DNA of 64,000 bases from Pseudomonas sp. WJP1 (GCF_028471945.1 NZ_CP110128.1:4390501-4454500); one strand, 5' to 3'; shown: positions 22,932 to 32,651, numbered from the stretch's first letter. Notes: generated from the sequence alone by a model not told the origin. Made by a program: numbers and translations.

Positions 22932-23798
22932 ATGCAACACGAAAAGAACCATTTCATCATCAAGATCACCTGTCCCGCGGTGTCCGGCATTGTCGCTGCC
23001 GTCACCACCTACCTGGCGGACAACGGTTGCTACATCGGGGAGATGGCGCAATTCGACGACGATTTCAGCGGCCGTTTTTTCATGCGCGCAGTGTTCCGTT
23101 TCAATGACGGCCACGCGGGGGATATCCAGCAGATCAAGGACGGTTTCAGCGACGTCGCCCAGGCTTTCGACATGCACTGGGAACTGCATGACACCCGTGA
23201 GCCCATGCGCGTGCTGCTGATGGTGAGCAAGTTCGACCACTGCCTCACCGACCTGCTCTACCGCTACCACAAGGGCGAGATGGACATGACCATCACCGCC
23301 ATCGTCTCCAACCACCTGAACCTTCGGCCCATGGCCGAGCGCGAGGGCATTCGCTTCATCTACTTGCCGGTCACCAAGGACACCAAGGCCCGCCAGGAAG
23401 CCGAGCTGATGAAGGTGGTCGACGACACCGGCACCGAACTGGTGGTGCTGGCGCGCTACATGCAGATTCTCTCCGACGACCTGTGCAAGCAACTCTCCGG
23501 TCGGGCGATCAACATTCATCATTCGTTCCTGCCCGGCTTCAAGGGCGCCAAGCCGTATCACCAGGCGTACCAGCGCGGCGTGAAGCTGATCGGCGCCACT
23601 GCCCACTACGTCACCAGCGACCTCGATGAGGGTCCGATCATCGAGCAGGAGGTGCAGCGGGTCGATCACGTCTACCTGCCGGACGACCTCGTGGCCACCG
23701 GCCGCGACACCGAGACCGTGGCCCTGTCCAAGGCGGTCAAGTACCACCTGGAGCACCGGGTTTTCCTCAACCAGGACAGAACGGTGATCTTCCGGTGA
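22932..23798 (+). CDS. purU: Formyltetrahydrofolate deformylase
   Basis: A 288-residue PurU. The N-terminal ACT domain (about 8-85) is followed by the formyltransferase-fold hydrolase domain with the catalytic Asn-His-Asp set in [20 protein letters not shown] and [15 protein letters not shown]. It hydrolyses 10-formyl-tetrahydrofolate to formate and tetrahydrofolate in the cytoplasm. It heads an operon with folD and soxBDAG, where it can discharge the one-carbon units produced by demethylation and regenerate folate. Its stop codon overlaps the folD start. A GAGG ribosome site lies at 22920-22923. Confidence 0.95.
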   Translation: MQHEKNHFIIKITCPAVSGIVAAVTTYLADNGCYIGEMAQFDDDFSGRFFMRAVFRFNDGHAGDIQQIKDGFSDVAQAFDMHWELHDTREPMRVLLMVSKFDHCLTDLLYRYHKGEMDMTITAIVSNHLNLRPMAEREGIRFIYLPVTKDTKARQEAELMKVVDDTGTELVVLARYMQILSDDLCKQLSGRAINIHHSFLPGFKGAKPYHQAYQRGVKLIGATAHYVTSDLDEGPIIEQEVQRVDHVYLPDDLVATGRDTETVALSKAVKYHLEHRVFLNQDRTVIFR

Positions 23799-24691
23799 AC
23801 ACGCCCAGACTGATTGACGGCAAAGCCGCCGCCGCCCGGGTGTTGCTCGAGGTCCGCAAGGACGTCGACCGCCTGCGCGCGCAAGACATCCAGCCGGCCC
23901 TGGCGGTGATCCTGGTCGGCAGCGACCCGGCCAGCCAGGTCTACGTGCGCAACAAGATCTTGCGCGCAGACGAGGTTGGTATCCGCTCCCTGGAACATCG
24001 GTTGAGCGCAGACACCACCACCGAACAACTGCTCGACCTGATCGCCACACTGAATGCCGATCACTCGATCCACGGCATTCTCCTGCAACTGCCGTTACCC
24101 GCCCATGTCGATGAACTGCGGGCGCTGCAAGCCATCGATCCGGGCAAGGACGTCGACGGCTTCCACAGTGAAAACGTCGGCGGCCTCAGCCAGGGCCGAC
24201 CGGTGCTCGCGCCCTGCACACCCAGCGGCTGCCTGTACCTGCTGGAGCAAACCTGCGGCGATCTGCGCGGCAAGCACGCGGTGGTGATCGGCCGCTCGAA
24301 CATCGTCGGCAAACCCATGGTGGCGCTGCTGCTCAAGGCCGACTGCTCGGTGACGGTGTTGCATTCGCGCAGCCCCGATCCCCAGGCCCTCTGCCGTCAG
24401 GCAGACATCGTGATTGCCGCCGTGGGCCGTCCGCGCCTGATCGACGCCAGTTGGCTCAAGCCCGGTGCGGTGGTGATCGACGTCGGCATCAATCGCATCG
24501 ACGACGCCGGTCGCAGCCGCCTGGTCGGCGATGTCGACTTCGACAGTGCCCTGCCCCAGGTCGCGGCGATCACCCCGGTACCCGGTGGTGTCGGGCCGAT
24601 GACCATTGCCTTCCTGATGAAAAACACCGTGACCGCGGCCCTTATGCAACAGCACAGCCCATCGGAGGCCGTATGCCATTCAATCTCTTGA
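23795..24691 (+). CDS. folD: Bifunctional methylene-THF dehydrogenase/cyclohydrolase
   Basis: A 298-residue FolD. Conserved active-site parts are [12 protein letters not shown] (Tyr and Lys of the cyclohydrolase/dehydrogenase site), [19 protein letters not shown] and the nucleotide turn [12 protein letters not shown]. The C-terminus has [10 protein letters not shown]. It converts 5,10-methylene-tetrahydrofolate to 10-formyl-tetrahydrofolate. The GTG start at 23795 overlaps the purU stop codon (GTGA). Being inside the sox operon, it is probably a pathway-dedicated paralogue rather than the housekeeping enzyme. It overlaps soxB by 19 bases. Confidence 0.94.
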   Translation: MNTPRLIDGKAAAARVLLEVRKDVDRLRAQDIQPALAVILVGSDPASQVYVRNKILRADEVGIRSLEHRLSADTTTEQLLDLIATLNADHSIHGILLQLPLPAHVDELRALQAIDPGKDVDGFHSENVGGLSQGRPVLAPCTPSGCLYLLEQTCGDLRGKHAVVIGRSNIVGKPMVALLLKADCSVTVLHSRSPDPQALCRQADIVIAAVGRPRLIDASWLKPGAVVIDVGINRIDDAGRSRLVGDVDFDSALPQVAAITPVPGGVGPMTIAFLMKNTVTAALMQQHSPSEAVCHSIS

Positions 24692-25914
24692 AGTACGGGC
24701 TGAGTTCCGAGTACCCGGTGGAAGTGGATCTGCCACCACCGCGTGAACTGAAATCCAGCTATGACGTGGTGATCATCGGTGCCGGTGGCCATGGCCTGGC
24801 CACCGCCTATTACCTCGCCAAATATCACGGCATCACCAACATCGCGGTGCTGGAAAAGTCCTATCTGGGCGGCGGCAATACCGCGCGCAACACCGCGGTG
24901 ATCCGCTCCAACTACCTCACCAGCGAAGGCGTGCGTTTTTACGCCGAATCGGTGCGGATGTTCCAGGGCCTGTCCAACGAATTCGACTTCAACATCATGT
25001 ACTCAGAGCGCGGCCAACTGACCCTGGCCCACACCGACGCCACCGTGCGTTCGTTCCGCCAGCGGGCCGAGGTCAACAAGCACTTCGGTGGTCGCACCGA
25101 AATGATCGACCGCCAGCAGATCCGCGAACTGGTGCCCAGCCTCAACCTCGACCCCGGCCACCTGCCGGTGATCGCCGGCCTCTGGCACATCGATGGCGCC
25201 ACCGCACGCCACGACGCCGTTGCCTGGGGCTACGCCAAGCAGGCGGCCAAGCGCGGCGTGGAAATCCACCAGCTCACCGAGGTGCAGGACCTGATCATCG
25301 AGAACGGCGCAATCACCGCCGTGAAGACCAACCGCGGCACCATCAAGTGCGGCTGCGCGGTGCAGGCGATTGCCGGGCACAGTTCGCTGCTGATGGCCAA
25401 GGCCGGGATTCGTTCGCCGATCCAGACCTTCCCGCTGCAAGCCATGGTCACCCAGCCCTTCAAACCCTTCCTCGATCCGCTGGTGAGCTCATCGGCGCTG
25501 CATTGCTACGTGCAACAGACCAGCCGCGGCGAGGTGGTGTTCGGTGGCGGCTCCGATCCGTACCCGCTGTTTAACACCCGATCGACCCTGGACCTCAAGG
25601 AGAGCCTGCTGGCCCACGCCATCGAGATGTTCCCGTTCCTGGCCAACACCAAGCTGATGCGCCAGTGGGCCGGGATCACCGACATGACCCCGGACTACAG
25701 CCCGATCATGGGCCTGTCGCCGGTCAAAAATTACTACCTGGACGCCGGCTGGGGCACCTGGGGCTTCAAGGCGACGCCTATTTGCGGCAAGACCATGGCG
25801 GAACTCGTGGCCAGCGGCGGCAAGGTGCCGGAGCTGATCAAGCCCTTTGGCCTGGAACGCTTCTCGACCTTCCGGCAAGTCAACGAAATGGGCGCTACGG
25901 CGGCCAGTCACTGA
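24673..25914 (+). CDS. soxB: Sarcosine oxidase-type beta subunit
   Basis: A 413-residue flavoprotein subunit. FAD-binding turn [17 protein letters not shown] at about 34-50; the sequence [12 protein letters not shown] follows. His180 in [14 protein letters not shown] corresponds to the histidine that carries covalent FMN in heterotetrameric sarcosine oxidase. The ATG at 24673 follows an AGGAGG-like site (GGAGG at 24662-24666) inside the end of folD. With soxD, soxA and soxG it forms a heterotetrameric oxidase or dehydrogenase that demethylates an N-methyl amino acid. The same subunit order is found in N-methylglutamate dehydrogenases, so sarcosine itself may not be the substrate. Confidence 0.93.
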   Translation: MPFNLLKYGLSSEYPVEVDLPPPRELKSSYDVVIIGAGGHGLATAYYLAKYHGITNIAVLEKSYLGGGNTARNTAVIRSNYLTSEGVRFYAESVRMFQGLSNEFDFNIMYSERGQLTLAHTDATVRSFRQRAEVNKHFGGRTEMIDRQQIRELVPSLNLDPGHLPVIAGLWHIDGATARHDAVAWGYAKQAAKRGVEIHQLTEVQDLIIENGAITAVKTNRGTIKCGCAVQAIAGHSSLLMAKAGIRSPIQTFPLQAMVTQPFKPFLDPLVSSSALHCYVQQTSRGEVVFGGGSDPYPLFNTRSTLDLKESLLAHAIEMFPFLANTKLMRQWAGITDMTPDYSPIMGLSPVKNYYLDAGWGTWGFKATPICGKTMAELVASGGKVPELIKPFGLERFSTFRQVNEMGATAASH

Positions 25915-25927
25915 GGCAGAGCGGACC

Positions 25928-26227
25928 ATGAAAATCATCATTTGCCCGCTCAACGGGCCACGCAACATCAGCGAATTCACCTACGGCGGCGAGTTCAAGC
26001 CGATGCCCGACGCGCTGCGCTGCAGCGATGCCGAGTGGGCCGACTACGTATTCAACACTGACAACCTCGCCGGTGTGGTGCGCGAGTGGTGGATGCACAC
26101 GCCATCGAGCTACTGGTTTCTCGCCGAACGTCACACCGTGACCGACGAAATCCTGCGCACCTTCGACCCCAAAGAAATTTTCACTGCCCGCGTCGACTTC
26201 AACGCCGCACAGGAGATCGCCGGATGA
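25928..26227 (+). CDS. soxD: Sarcosine oxidase-type delta subunit, zinc site degenerate
   Basis: A 99-residue delta subunit. The family pattern CPxCGPR...EFxYGGE is present as CPLNGPRNISEFTYGGE: Cys6 is kept but the second cysteine is Asn9. The later His-x3-Cys pair is His57 with Ser61 (MHTPSSYWF). Thus two of the four zinc ligands known from Corynebacterium sarcosine oxidase are missing and zinc binding is doubtful. Its stop codon overlaps the soxA start (ATGA). It should still bridge the alpha and beta subunits structurally. Confidence 0.92.
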   Translation: MKIIICPLNGPRNISEFTYGGEFKPMPDALRCSDAEWADYVFNTDNLAGVVREWWMHTPSSYWFLAERHTVTDEILRTFDPKEIFTARVDFNAAQEIAG

Positions 26228-29121
26228 ACCGCCTACCCGCCCCGATGGGCCTGCTGATCGACCGTGACCAGCCGCTCGATTTCAGTTTCGATGGCCAACC
26301 CTACCAGGGCCTGCAAGGCGACAGCATCGCCAGCGCCCTGCTCGCCAATGGACGTTTCCTGATTTCCCGCTCGTTCAAATACCACCGCCCCCGTGGCCCG
26401 TTGACCATGGCCGGGCAAGACGCCAATAGCCTGGTGCAATTGCCCCAAGAGCCCAACGTACTGGCCGATGCCCACGCGCTGGCGACCGGTTTGCAGGTGA
26501 CGGCGCAGAACGTCAACGGCTCGCTGGACAACGACCGCGATGCTTATCTGGGCAAGTTTTCCAAGTTCATGCCGGTGGGCTTCTACTACCGCTCGTTCTA
26601 CAAGCCCAAGGGCATGTGGAAAGTCTGGGAACCGATCATTCGCAAGAAGGCCGGCCTGGGCGTACTCGACCTGACGTTCAAGCCCGAATATTACGACAAG
26701 GCCTACCTGTTCACCGACCTGGCCGTGATCGGCGCCGGTCCCGCCGGGCTGCACGCGGCACTGACCGCGGCCAATGCCGGGGCCAAGGTGTTGCTCATCG
26801 AGCAACAGCCGGTCCTCGGCGGTTCACTGACCTATGCCCGCTTTGATATCCCGGGCAAACGCGCCGACGCCTTGCGCAGCGAACTGCTCGCGGCGGTGCA
26901 GCAGCACGCCAATATTCGCATCCTCACCGAGGCGACCTGCAACGCCTGGTTCACCGACAATTACCTGCCGGTGATCCAGGGTAAACGCATGTACAAGGTA
27001 CGCGCGCGACAGTGCCTGGTGTGCAGCGGTGCGTTCGACCAGCCGGTGGTGTTTCGCAACAACGACCTGCCCGGCGTGATGCTGACCAGCGCCGCACAGC
27101 GCCTGATGAAGCTGTACGCGGTCAAACCGGGCAAGCGCGCGGTGGTGCTGACTGGCAACGATGACGGATACCTCGCCGCCCTGGACTTGTTCGATCAGGG
27201 CGTGGAAGTCGCCGCAGTGGTGGACCTGCGCCATGGTCCGGGCGATGAGGCCCTGCTGGGCGCGCTGGCGCAACGCAAGATCCCCTGTCAGCGCAACAGC
27301 ACCGTGTATGAAGCCCTGCACGAAAAAGGTATGCGCCATGTCAACGGCGTCGACGTGCGCAAGATCACCGCCCAAGGCCAGGTCGCCGAGAGCGGGCAAC
27401 GTCTGGACTGCGACTTGTTGTGCATGTCCGCCGGTTACATGCCGGTCTATCAACTGCTGTGCCAGGCCGGCGGCAAGCTGGCCTACGATGATCAGCGCGC
27501 CGAATTCACCCTCAGCGGGCTGCCCCGGAACCTCACGGTCGCAGGCTCGGTCAATGGCCGTCACCGCCTCGACAACGTGATCGCCGACGGCGTCAATGCC
27601 GGTGCCGATGCCGCCTCTGCGCTGGGGCTGGCGGTCGGTGTGCACCGGGCGCCTCTGGGCAGCGAGGTACGGGTCAACTTCAACTGGCCGATCTTCCCCC
27701 ATCCCAAGGGCAAGGATTTCGTCGATTTCGACGAGGACCTGCAAGTGGCAGACATCGTCAATGCCACGCGCATCGGCTATCGCGACGTGCAACTGGTCAA
27801 GCGCTATTCCACGGTGGGCATGGGCCCCTCGCAAGGGCGTCACTCGGCACTGCCGACCGCGCGCCTGGTGGCCTGGGCGACCCAACGCAACATCAGCGAA
27901 ACCGGCGTGACCACCGCGCGTCCACCCTTTGTCGCGGAAAAACTGGCCCACGTCGCAGGTCGGGCGTTCGATCCGTATCGGCAAACACCCATGCACGCCC
28001 GGCACCTGCAAGCCGGCGCGAAGATGATGCCGGCGGGTATTTGGCAGCGTCCGGCCTACTACGGCGATGCCAAAGACCGCGAGGCGTGCATGCAAGCCGA
28101 AGCCCTGCACGTGCGCAACAAGGTCGGGATCATCGACGTCTCGACCTTGGGCGGCCTGGATGTGCGCGGCCCGGACGCCGCCGAACTGCTCAACCGGATG
28201 TACACCTTCGCCTTCCTCAAGCAGCCGATCGGTCGCTCCCGTTATGCGTTGATGACCAATGAACACGGGGTGGTGATCGACGACGGCGTCTGCGCGCGTT
28301 TCGCCGAAAACCACTTCTACGTCACCGCCACCACCAGCGGCGTGGATCGCATCTACCAGCAGATGCTCAAGTGGAACGCGCAATGGCGCCTGGACGTCGA
28401 CGTCGCCAACGTCACGGCGGCGATCTGCGCGGTCAATGTCGCCGGGCCGGATTCGCGCAAAGTGCTGGAGAAGGTCTGTAGCGATCTCGACCTGAGCGCT
28501 GAAGCGTTCCCCTACCTGGGCGTGCGCCAAGGCACCGTGGCCGGGATCAAGGCCCGGCTGCTGCGAGTCGGTTTTGTCGGCGAACTGGGTTATGAAATCC
28601 ACGTACCGGCGCGCCATGGCCTCAAGCTCTGGGACGCGCTGATGGAGGCCGGCAAGGCCCATGACATCCGCCCGTTCGGCGTGGAGACCCAGCGTTTGCT
28701 GCGCCTGGAAAAAGGCCATGTGATCATCAGCCAGGACACTGATGGCATGACCCATCCCCAGGAAATCGACATGGGCTGGGCCGTCAGTCGCAACAAGCCG
28801 TTCTTCGTCGGACGGCGCTCGGTGGACATCCTCGAAGCCCAGCCGCAAACACGCAAGCTTGTGGGTTTCACCTTGCCCAAGGCCAGCGCGCAACCGCTGG
28901 AAGGTCACCTGGTGCTCAATGGCCCGGACATCAGCGGCAACGTCACGTCCTGCGAGTACTCGGCGACCTTGGGCAAGATCATTGGCCTGGCCTACGCCGG
29001 CATCGACCAGAGCACACCCGGGCAACGGATTGCGATCCGCGTCGAAGGTGGCCGCGTGGTGCATGCCGATGTGGTGCCGTTACCCTTCTTCGACCCCTCC
29101 AACCTGCGCCAGGAGCTTTGA
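26224..29121 (+). CDS. soxA: Sarcosine oxidase-type alpha subunit
   Basis: A 965-residue subunit, slightly shorter than the usual 1000. Domains in order: an N-terminal ferredoxin-like beta domain (FSFDGQPYQGLQGDSIASALLANG, SRSFKYHRPRG); a NAD-binding Rossmann domain with VIGAGPAGLHAALTAA near residue 172; a central domain with CMSAGYMPVY and RLDNVIADG; and a C-terminal folate-binding aminomethyltransferase (GCV_T) domain from about 600 (GLDVRGPDAAELLNRMYT, ELGYEIHVP, LRLEKGHVIISQDTDGMT). The last domain passes the methyl carbon to tetrahydrofolate as methylene-THF, which folD and purU then process. Start ATG at 26224 overlaps soxD. Confidence 0.95.
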   Translation: MNRLPAPMGLLIDRDQPLDFSFDGQPYQGLQGDSIASALLANGRFLISRSFKYHRPRGPLTMAGQDANSLVQLPQEPNVLADAHALATGLQVTAQNVNGSLDNDRDAYLGKFSKFMPVGFYYRSFYKPKGMWKVWEPIIRKKAGLGVLDLTFKPEYYDKAYLFTDLAVIGAGPAGLHAALTAANAGAKVLLIEQQPVLGGSLTYARFDIPGKRADALRSELLAAVQQHANIRILTEATCNAWFTDNYLPVIQGKRMYKVRARQCLVCSGAFDQPVVFRNNDLPGVMLTSAAQRLMKLYAVKPGKRAVVLTGNDDGYLAALDLFDQGVEVAAVVDLRHGPGDEALLGALAQRKIPCQRNSTVYEALHEKGMRHVNGVDVRKITAQGQVAESGQRLDCDLLCMSAGYMPVYQLLCQAGGKLAYDDQRAEFTLSGLPRNLTVAGSVNGRHRLDNVIADGVNAGADAASALGLAVGVHRAPLGSEVRVNFNWPIFPHPKGKDFVDFDEDLQVADIVNATRIGYRDVQLVKRYSTVGMGPSQGRHSALPTARLVAWATQRNISETGVTTARPPFVAEKLAHVAGRAFDPYRQTPMHARHLQAGAKMMPAGIWQRPAYYGDAKDREACMQAEALHVRNKVGIIDVSTLGGLDVRGPDAAELLNRMYTFAFLKQPIGRSRYALMTNEHGVVIDDGVCARFAENHFYVTATTSGVDRIYQQMLKWNAQWRLDVDVANVTAAICAVNVAGPDSRKVLEKVCSDLDLSAEAFPYLGVRQGTVAGIKARLLRVGFVGELGYEIHVPARHGLKLWDALMEAGKAHDIRPFGVETQRLLRLEKGHVIISQDTDGMTHPQEIDMGWAVSRNKPFFVGRRSVDILEAQPQTRKLVGFTLPKASAQPLEGHLVLNGPDISGNVTSCEYSATLGKIIGLAYAGIDQSTPGQRIAIRVEGGRVVHADVVPLPFFDPSNLRQEL

Positions 29122-29124
29122 GCC

Positions 29125-29682
29125 ATGACCAGCCTGAGACAACAACACAGCGCCGGGCAGCCGGCCCTCGCCCTCCTGCCCACCTGTGCGCTGACCGACC
29201 TGACCGATCTGCCCCGGGTCGGGTTTCGCGGCGCCGACAGTGCGCGCTATTTGCAGAGCCGGGACTTCGTGCTGCCGGACGCGCCCAACCGCGCCGTCGC
29301 CCAGGTTGACGGCAGCTACACCGTGCGCCTGTCCCAGACCGAATATTTGCTGCTGGGCAGTGCGCAGGACCAGGGCCAACGCATTGCCAAAGAGGAGGAT
29401 CGCTGGGCGTTGGACCAGCAAGCCAATTACCTGCTGCCGCGCCAGGACAGCCATGCCTGGTTCGAGCTCAGTGGCCAGCACTTTCCCGAGGTCATGGCCA
29501 AACTCTGCGGCGTCGACTTGAGCCCCCAGGCCTTCAGCCCCGGCGCCGTGGCGCAAACCTCGGCGGCGCGCATCAACGTAATCGTGATCAACGCCACAAC
29601 CGCGCAACAGCCGAGGTTGTTCATCCTCTGCGACCGGGCATCGAAGGCTTACTTTCACGAGGCGTTGGTGGATGCCCTGTAG
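29125..29682 (+). CDS. soxG: Sarcosine oxidase-type gamma subunit
   Basis: A 185-residue gamma subunit that supports the alpha-subunit folate domain. The family pattern is visible in DLPRVGFRGADSARYLQSRD, LGSAQDQ, YLLPRQDSHAWFELSGQ and VINATTAQQPRLFILCDRASKAYFHEALVDAL. It lies three bases after soxA and ends the operon. Its TAG stop codon (29680-29682) is the TAG of an adjacent REP element (GTAGGAGCC), so the REP supplies the end of the gene. Confidence 0.92.
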   Translation: MTSLRQQHSAGQPALALLPTCALTDLTDLPRVGFRGADSARYLQSRDFVLPDAPNRAVAQVDGSYTVRLSQTEYLLLGSAQDQGQRIAKEEDRWALDQQANYLLPRQDSHAWFELSGQHFPEVMAKLCGVDLSPQAFSPGAVAQTSAARINVIVINATTAQQPRLFILCDRASKAYFHEALVDAL

Positions 29683-29883
29683 GAGCCAGGCTTGCCGGCG
29701 AAGAACGATTACGCGGTGTGGCAGGTACACCGCGTCGTCTGGTTCGCCGGCAAGCCTGGCTCCTACAGGCGAAGAACGATGACGCGGTGCGGCAGGTACA
29801 CCGCGGCGTCCGGTTCGCCGGCAAGCCTGGCTCCTACAAAGCGAAGAAACGCAGTGCGACAGGTACACCGCAGCGCCTACCTG
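29679..29883. repeat. REP array, CCGGC-type, three to four units
   Basis: A head-to-tail and inverted array: a complete REPIN (29679-29768), a partial copy beginning GCGAAGAACGATGACGCGG and ending CTGGCTCCTAC (29769-29839), and a decayed remnant to 29883. The left edge provides the soxG stop codon. The right, decayed edge contains the TAG stop codon (minus strand) of the AraC-type gene. Confidence 0.9.
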
Positions 29884-30650
29884 AAAAAATGACTGGGGGT
29901 CTTGCCGAACTGCTTCTTGAACATGCTGGTAAACGCACTGGGGCTGTCGTATCCCAGCTCCCCGGCAATGTCGATGATCTTCTCGCCGACGGCGATGCGC
30001 TCCAGGGCCAGCAGCAAACGCGCCTGTTGACGCCATTGGCCGAAGGTCATCCCGGTTTCCTTGCGGAACAGGCGCTGGATGGTTTTCTCGTCGAGGTCCA
30101 GGCGTGCGCTCCAGTGCGCCAGGGTCGAGCCATCGCCGGGGTCGCGTTGCAACGCTGAACACACCGCCTTGATCCGTGGGTCCGAGGGCTGGGGCAGGTG
30201 CAATGGCAAGGTGGGCAAAATCCTCAGTTCATCGAGGATCAGGCGCATGACCCGGCCTTCGCGCGAGTCCGCATCGTAGGGTGCGGTGATATCCACCGAG
30301 ACCTTGATCAACTCACTGAGCAACGCCGAAATACTCACCGCCCTGGGTTCGCTCGGCATGTCCGCAAATACGTCGGGACGCACGAACAGGCTGCGCATCT
30401 TCAACGGACCGACGCAACGAATCGAGTGAATGTGCCGGCTCGGCATCCATATCCCGCGGCTGGGCGGTACCGTCCATTGGCTCAATCCGGAGTGCACCAC
30501 CATCACGCCTTCGATGGCGTAGATCAGTTGGTGGGCTTGATGGGAATGCGCTTCGATCACCCAGTTTTCAGGGTAGTCGGTGGCGCTGCTGCTTACGGCG
30601 CAGGCTCGTCCGTCGATCTCCCGGAGGAATTCATCCAGCGACTTGATCAT
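29877..30650 (-). CDS. AraC-family regulator with N-terminal cupin
   Basis: A 257-residue regulator. N-terminal cupin-type sensing region at about 20-100 (HSHQAHQLIYAIEGVMVVHS, WMPSRHIHSI) and a C-terminal AraC double helix-turn-helix at about 165-257 (LAHWSARLDLDEKTIQRLFRKETGMTFGQWRQQ and IAGELGYDSPSAFTSMFKKQFGKTPS). The start at 30650 has an AAAAAGGG ribosome site. It is divergent from an Fsr-like exporter gene, a common arrangement for a local activator. Direct repeats TAGCGCT 22 bases apart lie between them. Confidence 0.92.
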   Translation of the reverse strand: MIKSLDEFLREIDGRACAVSSSATDYPENWVIEAHSHQAHQLIYAIEGVMVVHSGLSQWTVPPSRGIWMPSRHIHSIRCVGPLKMRSLFVRPDVFADMPSEPRAVSISALLSELIKVSVDITAPYDADSREGRVMRLILDELRILPTLPLHLPQPSDPRIKAVCSALQRDPGDGSTLAHWSARLDLDEKTIQRLFRKETGMTFGQWRQQARLLLALERIAVGEKIIDIAGELGYDSPSAFTSMFKKQFGKTPSHFFR

Positions 30651-30715
30651 GATGCCCTTTTTGCGATAGTCGATTCCCGAATTGCGCGAGACAGGCAATC
30701 GGACGGCACTTAGGA

Positions 30716-30744
30716 TAGCGCTGAACCCTGAAATGGCTAGCGCT
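30716..30744. promoter_or_regulatory. Direct repeats TAGCGCT between AraC regulator and exporter
   Basis: TAGCGCT at 30716-30722 and 30738-30744, start-to-start distance 22 bases (two helical turns). AraC proteins typically bind such direct repeats. They lie 51-79 bases upstream of the exporter start. Confidence 0.5.
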
Positions 30745-30794
30745 TTCGAGCCTGGCACCCAGCACAGCCGTACGTTTTTCTCTGGAAGGATCCC

Positions 30795-32012
30795 ATGTCC
30801 ATCAGTACCACTGCCCCCCTCTCAACCTCCCCTTCGGTGGCCAGCCAGGCCAGCCCGCTGGTGATGCGCGTCATCGGTGCCTGCGCCCTGGCGCACCTGA
30901 TCAACGACCTGATCCAGGCCGTGCTGCCATCGATCTACCCGATGCTCAAGGCCACCTATGGCCTGACCTTCACCCAGGTCGGCCTGATTACCCTGACCTT
31001 TCAACTGACCGCATCGCTGCTGCAACCCTGGGTCGGTTACTACACCGATCGCCACCCCAAGCCGTGGCTGTTGCCGGCCGGCATGGTCTGCACCCTGGTC
31101 GGCATCCTGATGCTGGCAATGGTCGGCAGCTTCGGGGCGATTCTCGTGGCCTCGGCCCTGGTAGGTATCGGCTCGTCGACCTTCCACCCGGAGACTTCCC
31201 GCGTCGCGCGCCTGGCCTCGGGCGGGCGCTACGGCCTGGCCCAATCAACCTTCCAGGTCGGAGGGAATGCCGGCAGCGCCTTCGGTCCGCTGCTGGCGGC
31301 GGCCATCGTCATCCCCTACGGCCAGGGTAACGTCGCCTGGTTCGGCCTGTTCGCGGTGTTCGCCATCCTCGTGCAATACGGCCTGAGCCGCTGGTACCGC
31401 AACCACCTGAACCTGTTCAAGCTCAAGCAAGGCACCCAGGCGACCCACGGCCTGTCGAGAAAACGCGTGACTTTTGCCCTGGTGGTCCTGGCCTTGCTGG
31501 TGTTCTCCAAGTATTTCTACATGGCCAGCTTCACCAGCTATTTCACCTTCTACCTGATCGAGAAATTCGACCTGTCAGTGGCCAGCTCGCAGCTGTACCT
31601 GTTCCTGTTTCTCGGCGCCGTGGCGGCCGGCACCTTCTTCGGCGGGCCGATCGGTGACCGCATCGGGCGCAAGCAGGTGATCTGGTTCTCGATCCTCGGT
31701 GCCGCGCCCTTCACTCTCGCCCTGCCCTATGTCGACCTGTTCTGGACGGGCGTGTTGAGCATGATCATCGGCTTCATCCTCGCCTCGGCCTTCTCTGCCA
31801 TCGTGGTCTTCGCCCAGGAACTGGTACCCGGCAACGTCGGCATGATCGCGGGGGTGTTCTTCGGCCTGATGTTCGGTTTTGGCGGCATTGGCGCGGCGCT
31901 GCTCGGGCACCTGGCGGACATCCACGGCATCGAGTACGTGTATACGCTGTGCTCGTTCCTGCCGCTGCTGGGCATTTTGACGATCCTGTTGCCGTCTACC
32001 AAAGGCGTTTAG
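30795..32012 (+). CDS. MFS exporter, fosmidomycin-resistance (Fsr) type
   Basis: A 405-residue 12-helix transporter of the Fsr branch of the major facilitator superfamily. Conserved parts are CALAHLINDLIQAVLPSIYP, GYYTDRHPKPWLLPAGM, GIGSSTFHPETSRVARLASGGRYGLAQSTFQVGGN and GGPIGDRIGRKQVIW. Family members export drugs or metabolites with proton exchange. It probably answers to the divergent AraC regulator. Natural substrate unknown. Confidence 0.92.
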   Translation: MSISTTAPLSTSPSVASQASPLVMRVIGACALAHLINDLIQAVLPSIYPMLKATYGLTFTQVGLITLTFQLTASLLQPWVGYYTDRHPKPWLLPAGMVCTLVGILMLAMVGSFGAILVASALVGIGSSTFHPETSRVARLASGGRYGLAQSTFQVGGNAGSAFGPLLAAAIVIPYGQGNVAWFGLFAVFAILVQYGLSRWYRNHLNLFKLKQGTQATHGLSRKRVTFALVVLALLVFSKYFYMASFTSYFTFYLIEKFDLSVASSQLYLFLFLGAVAAGTFFGGPIGDRIGRKQVIWFSILGAAPFTLALPYVDLFWTGVLSMIIGFILASAFSAIVVFAQELVPGNVGMIAGVFFGLMFGFGGIGAALLGHLADIHGIEYVYTLCSFLPLLGILTILLPSTKGV

Positions 32013-32126
32013 TGCGGGTCTTCGCACGCCCGGTTTTTAGAACCACCCATGCCCAGCCAGTGTCTCTGTTCAATAGACACTTCAAAAGGTCGCCTTCAAA
32101 TCGACGGGCATGGACGGAGATCTCAA

Positions 32127-32651
32127 ATGACCAGCTCGCAAGCGCGTACTCCCGTGAAAAAATTGATACTTGAACGCAATCGCTGGGTGCCGAATAACCC
32201 TCGCCTGCCGGTGCTGTTCTATCCCGGGGCCATCGCTGTCCAGGGCGACGATCCAGCGGCCCTGTTCGAGCAAATCTTCAGTGCCAACGGCTGGCCGCCG
32301 CAATGGCGCTATGGCGTTTATGACTTTCACCATTACCACACTGAAGGCCATGAAGTGCTCGGCGTGGCCAGCGGGCATGCGCGCCTGATGCTGGGCGGCC
32401 CCGATGGTCATGTGCTGCAAGTGCGTGCCGGGGATGTGCTGCTGTTGCCCGCCGGCACCGGTCATTGCGACCTGGATTCGAGCGATGACTTTCTGGTGGT
32501 CGGCGCCTATCCGCCCGGCCAGCACGCCGACATGTGCCGTGAAGCGCCGTGTGCCGCGCAACAGCAGAGCATCGACGCCCTGCCGTTTCCGGACCAGGAC
32601 CCGGTGCAAGGTACCCACGGCGCGGTAAGCGAGTTTTGGTCCAGAGGCTAG
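32127..32651 (+). CDS. Cupin-domain protein (YjlB-like)
   Basis: A 174-residue single cupin. Metal-binding histidines are likely in YDFHHYHTEGHEVLGVASGHARLMLGG and in GDVLLLPAGTGHCDL. The ATG at 32127 has a GGAGAT ribosome site at 32116-32121. It follows the exporter after about 115 bases, so it may be in the same transcript. The fold is clear; the reaction is not. Confidence 0.85.
   Translation: MTSSQARTPVKKLILERNRWVPNNPRLPVLFYPGAIAVQGDDPAALFEQIFSANGWPPQWRYGVYDFHHYHTEGHEVLGVASGHARLMLGGPDGHVLQVRAGDVLLLPAGTGHCDLDSSDDFLVVGAYPPGQHADMCREAPCAAQQQSIDALPFPDQDPVQGTHGAVSEFWSRG

Noticed and set aside
26824..29064. A 746-codon open frame on the minus strand
   Set aside because: It is antisense to soxA, with the same GC-rich mirror composition and no domain.
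29679..29883. Regularly spaced repeats resembling a small CRISPR array
   Set aside because: The repeat units are palindromic REP elements in both orientations, spacers are also repeated, and no cas gene is nearby. The same holds for 47592-47841.
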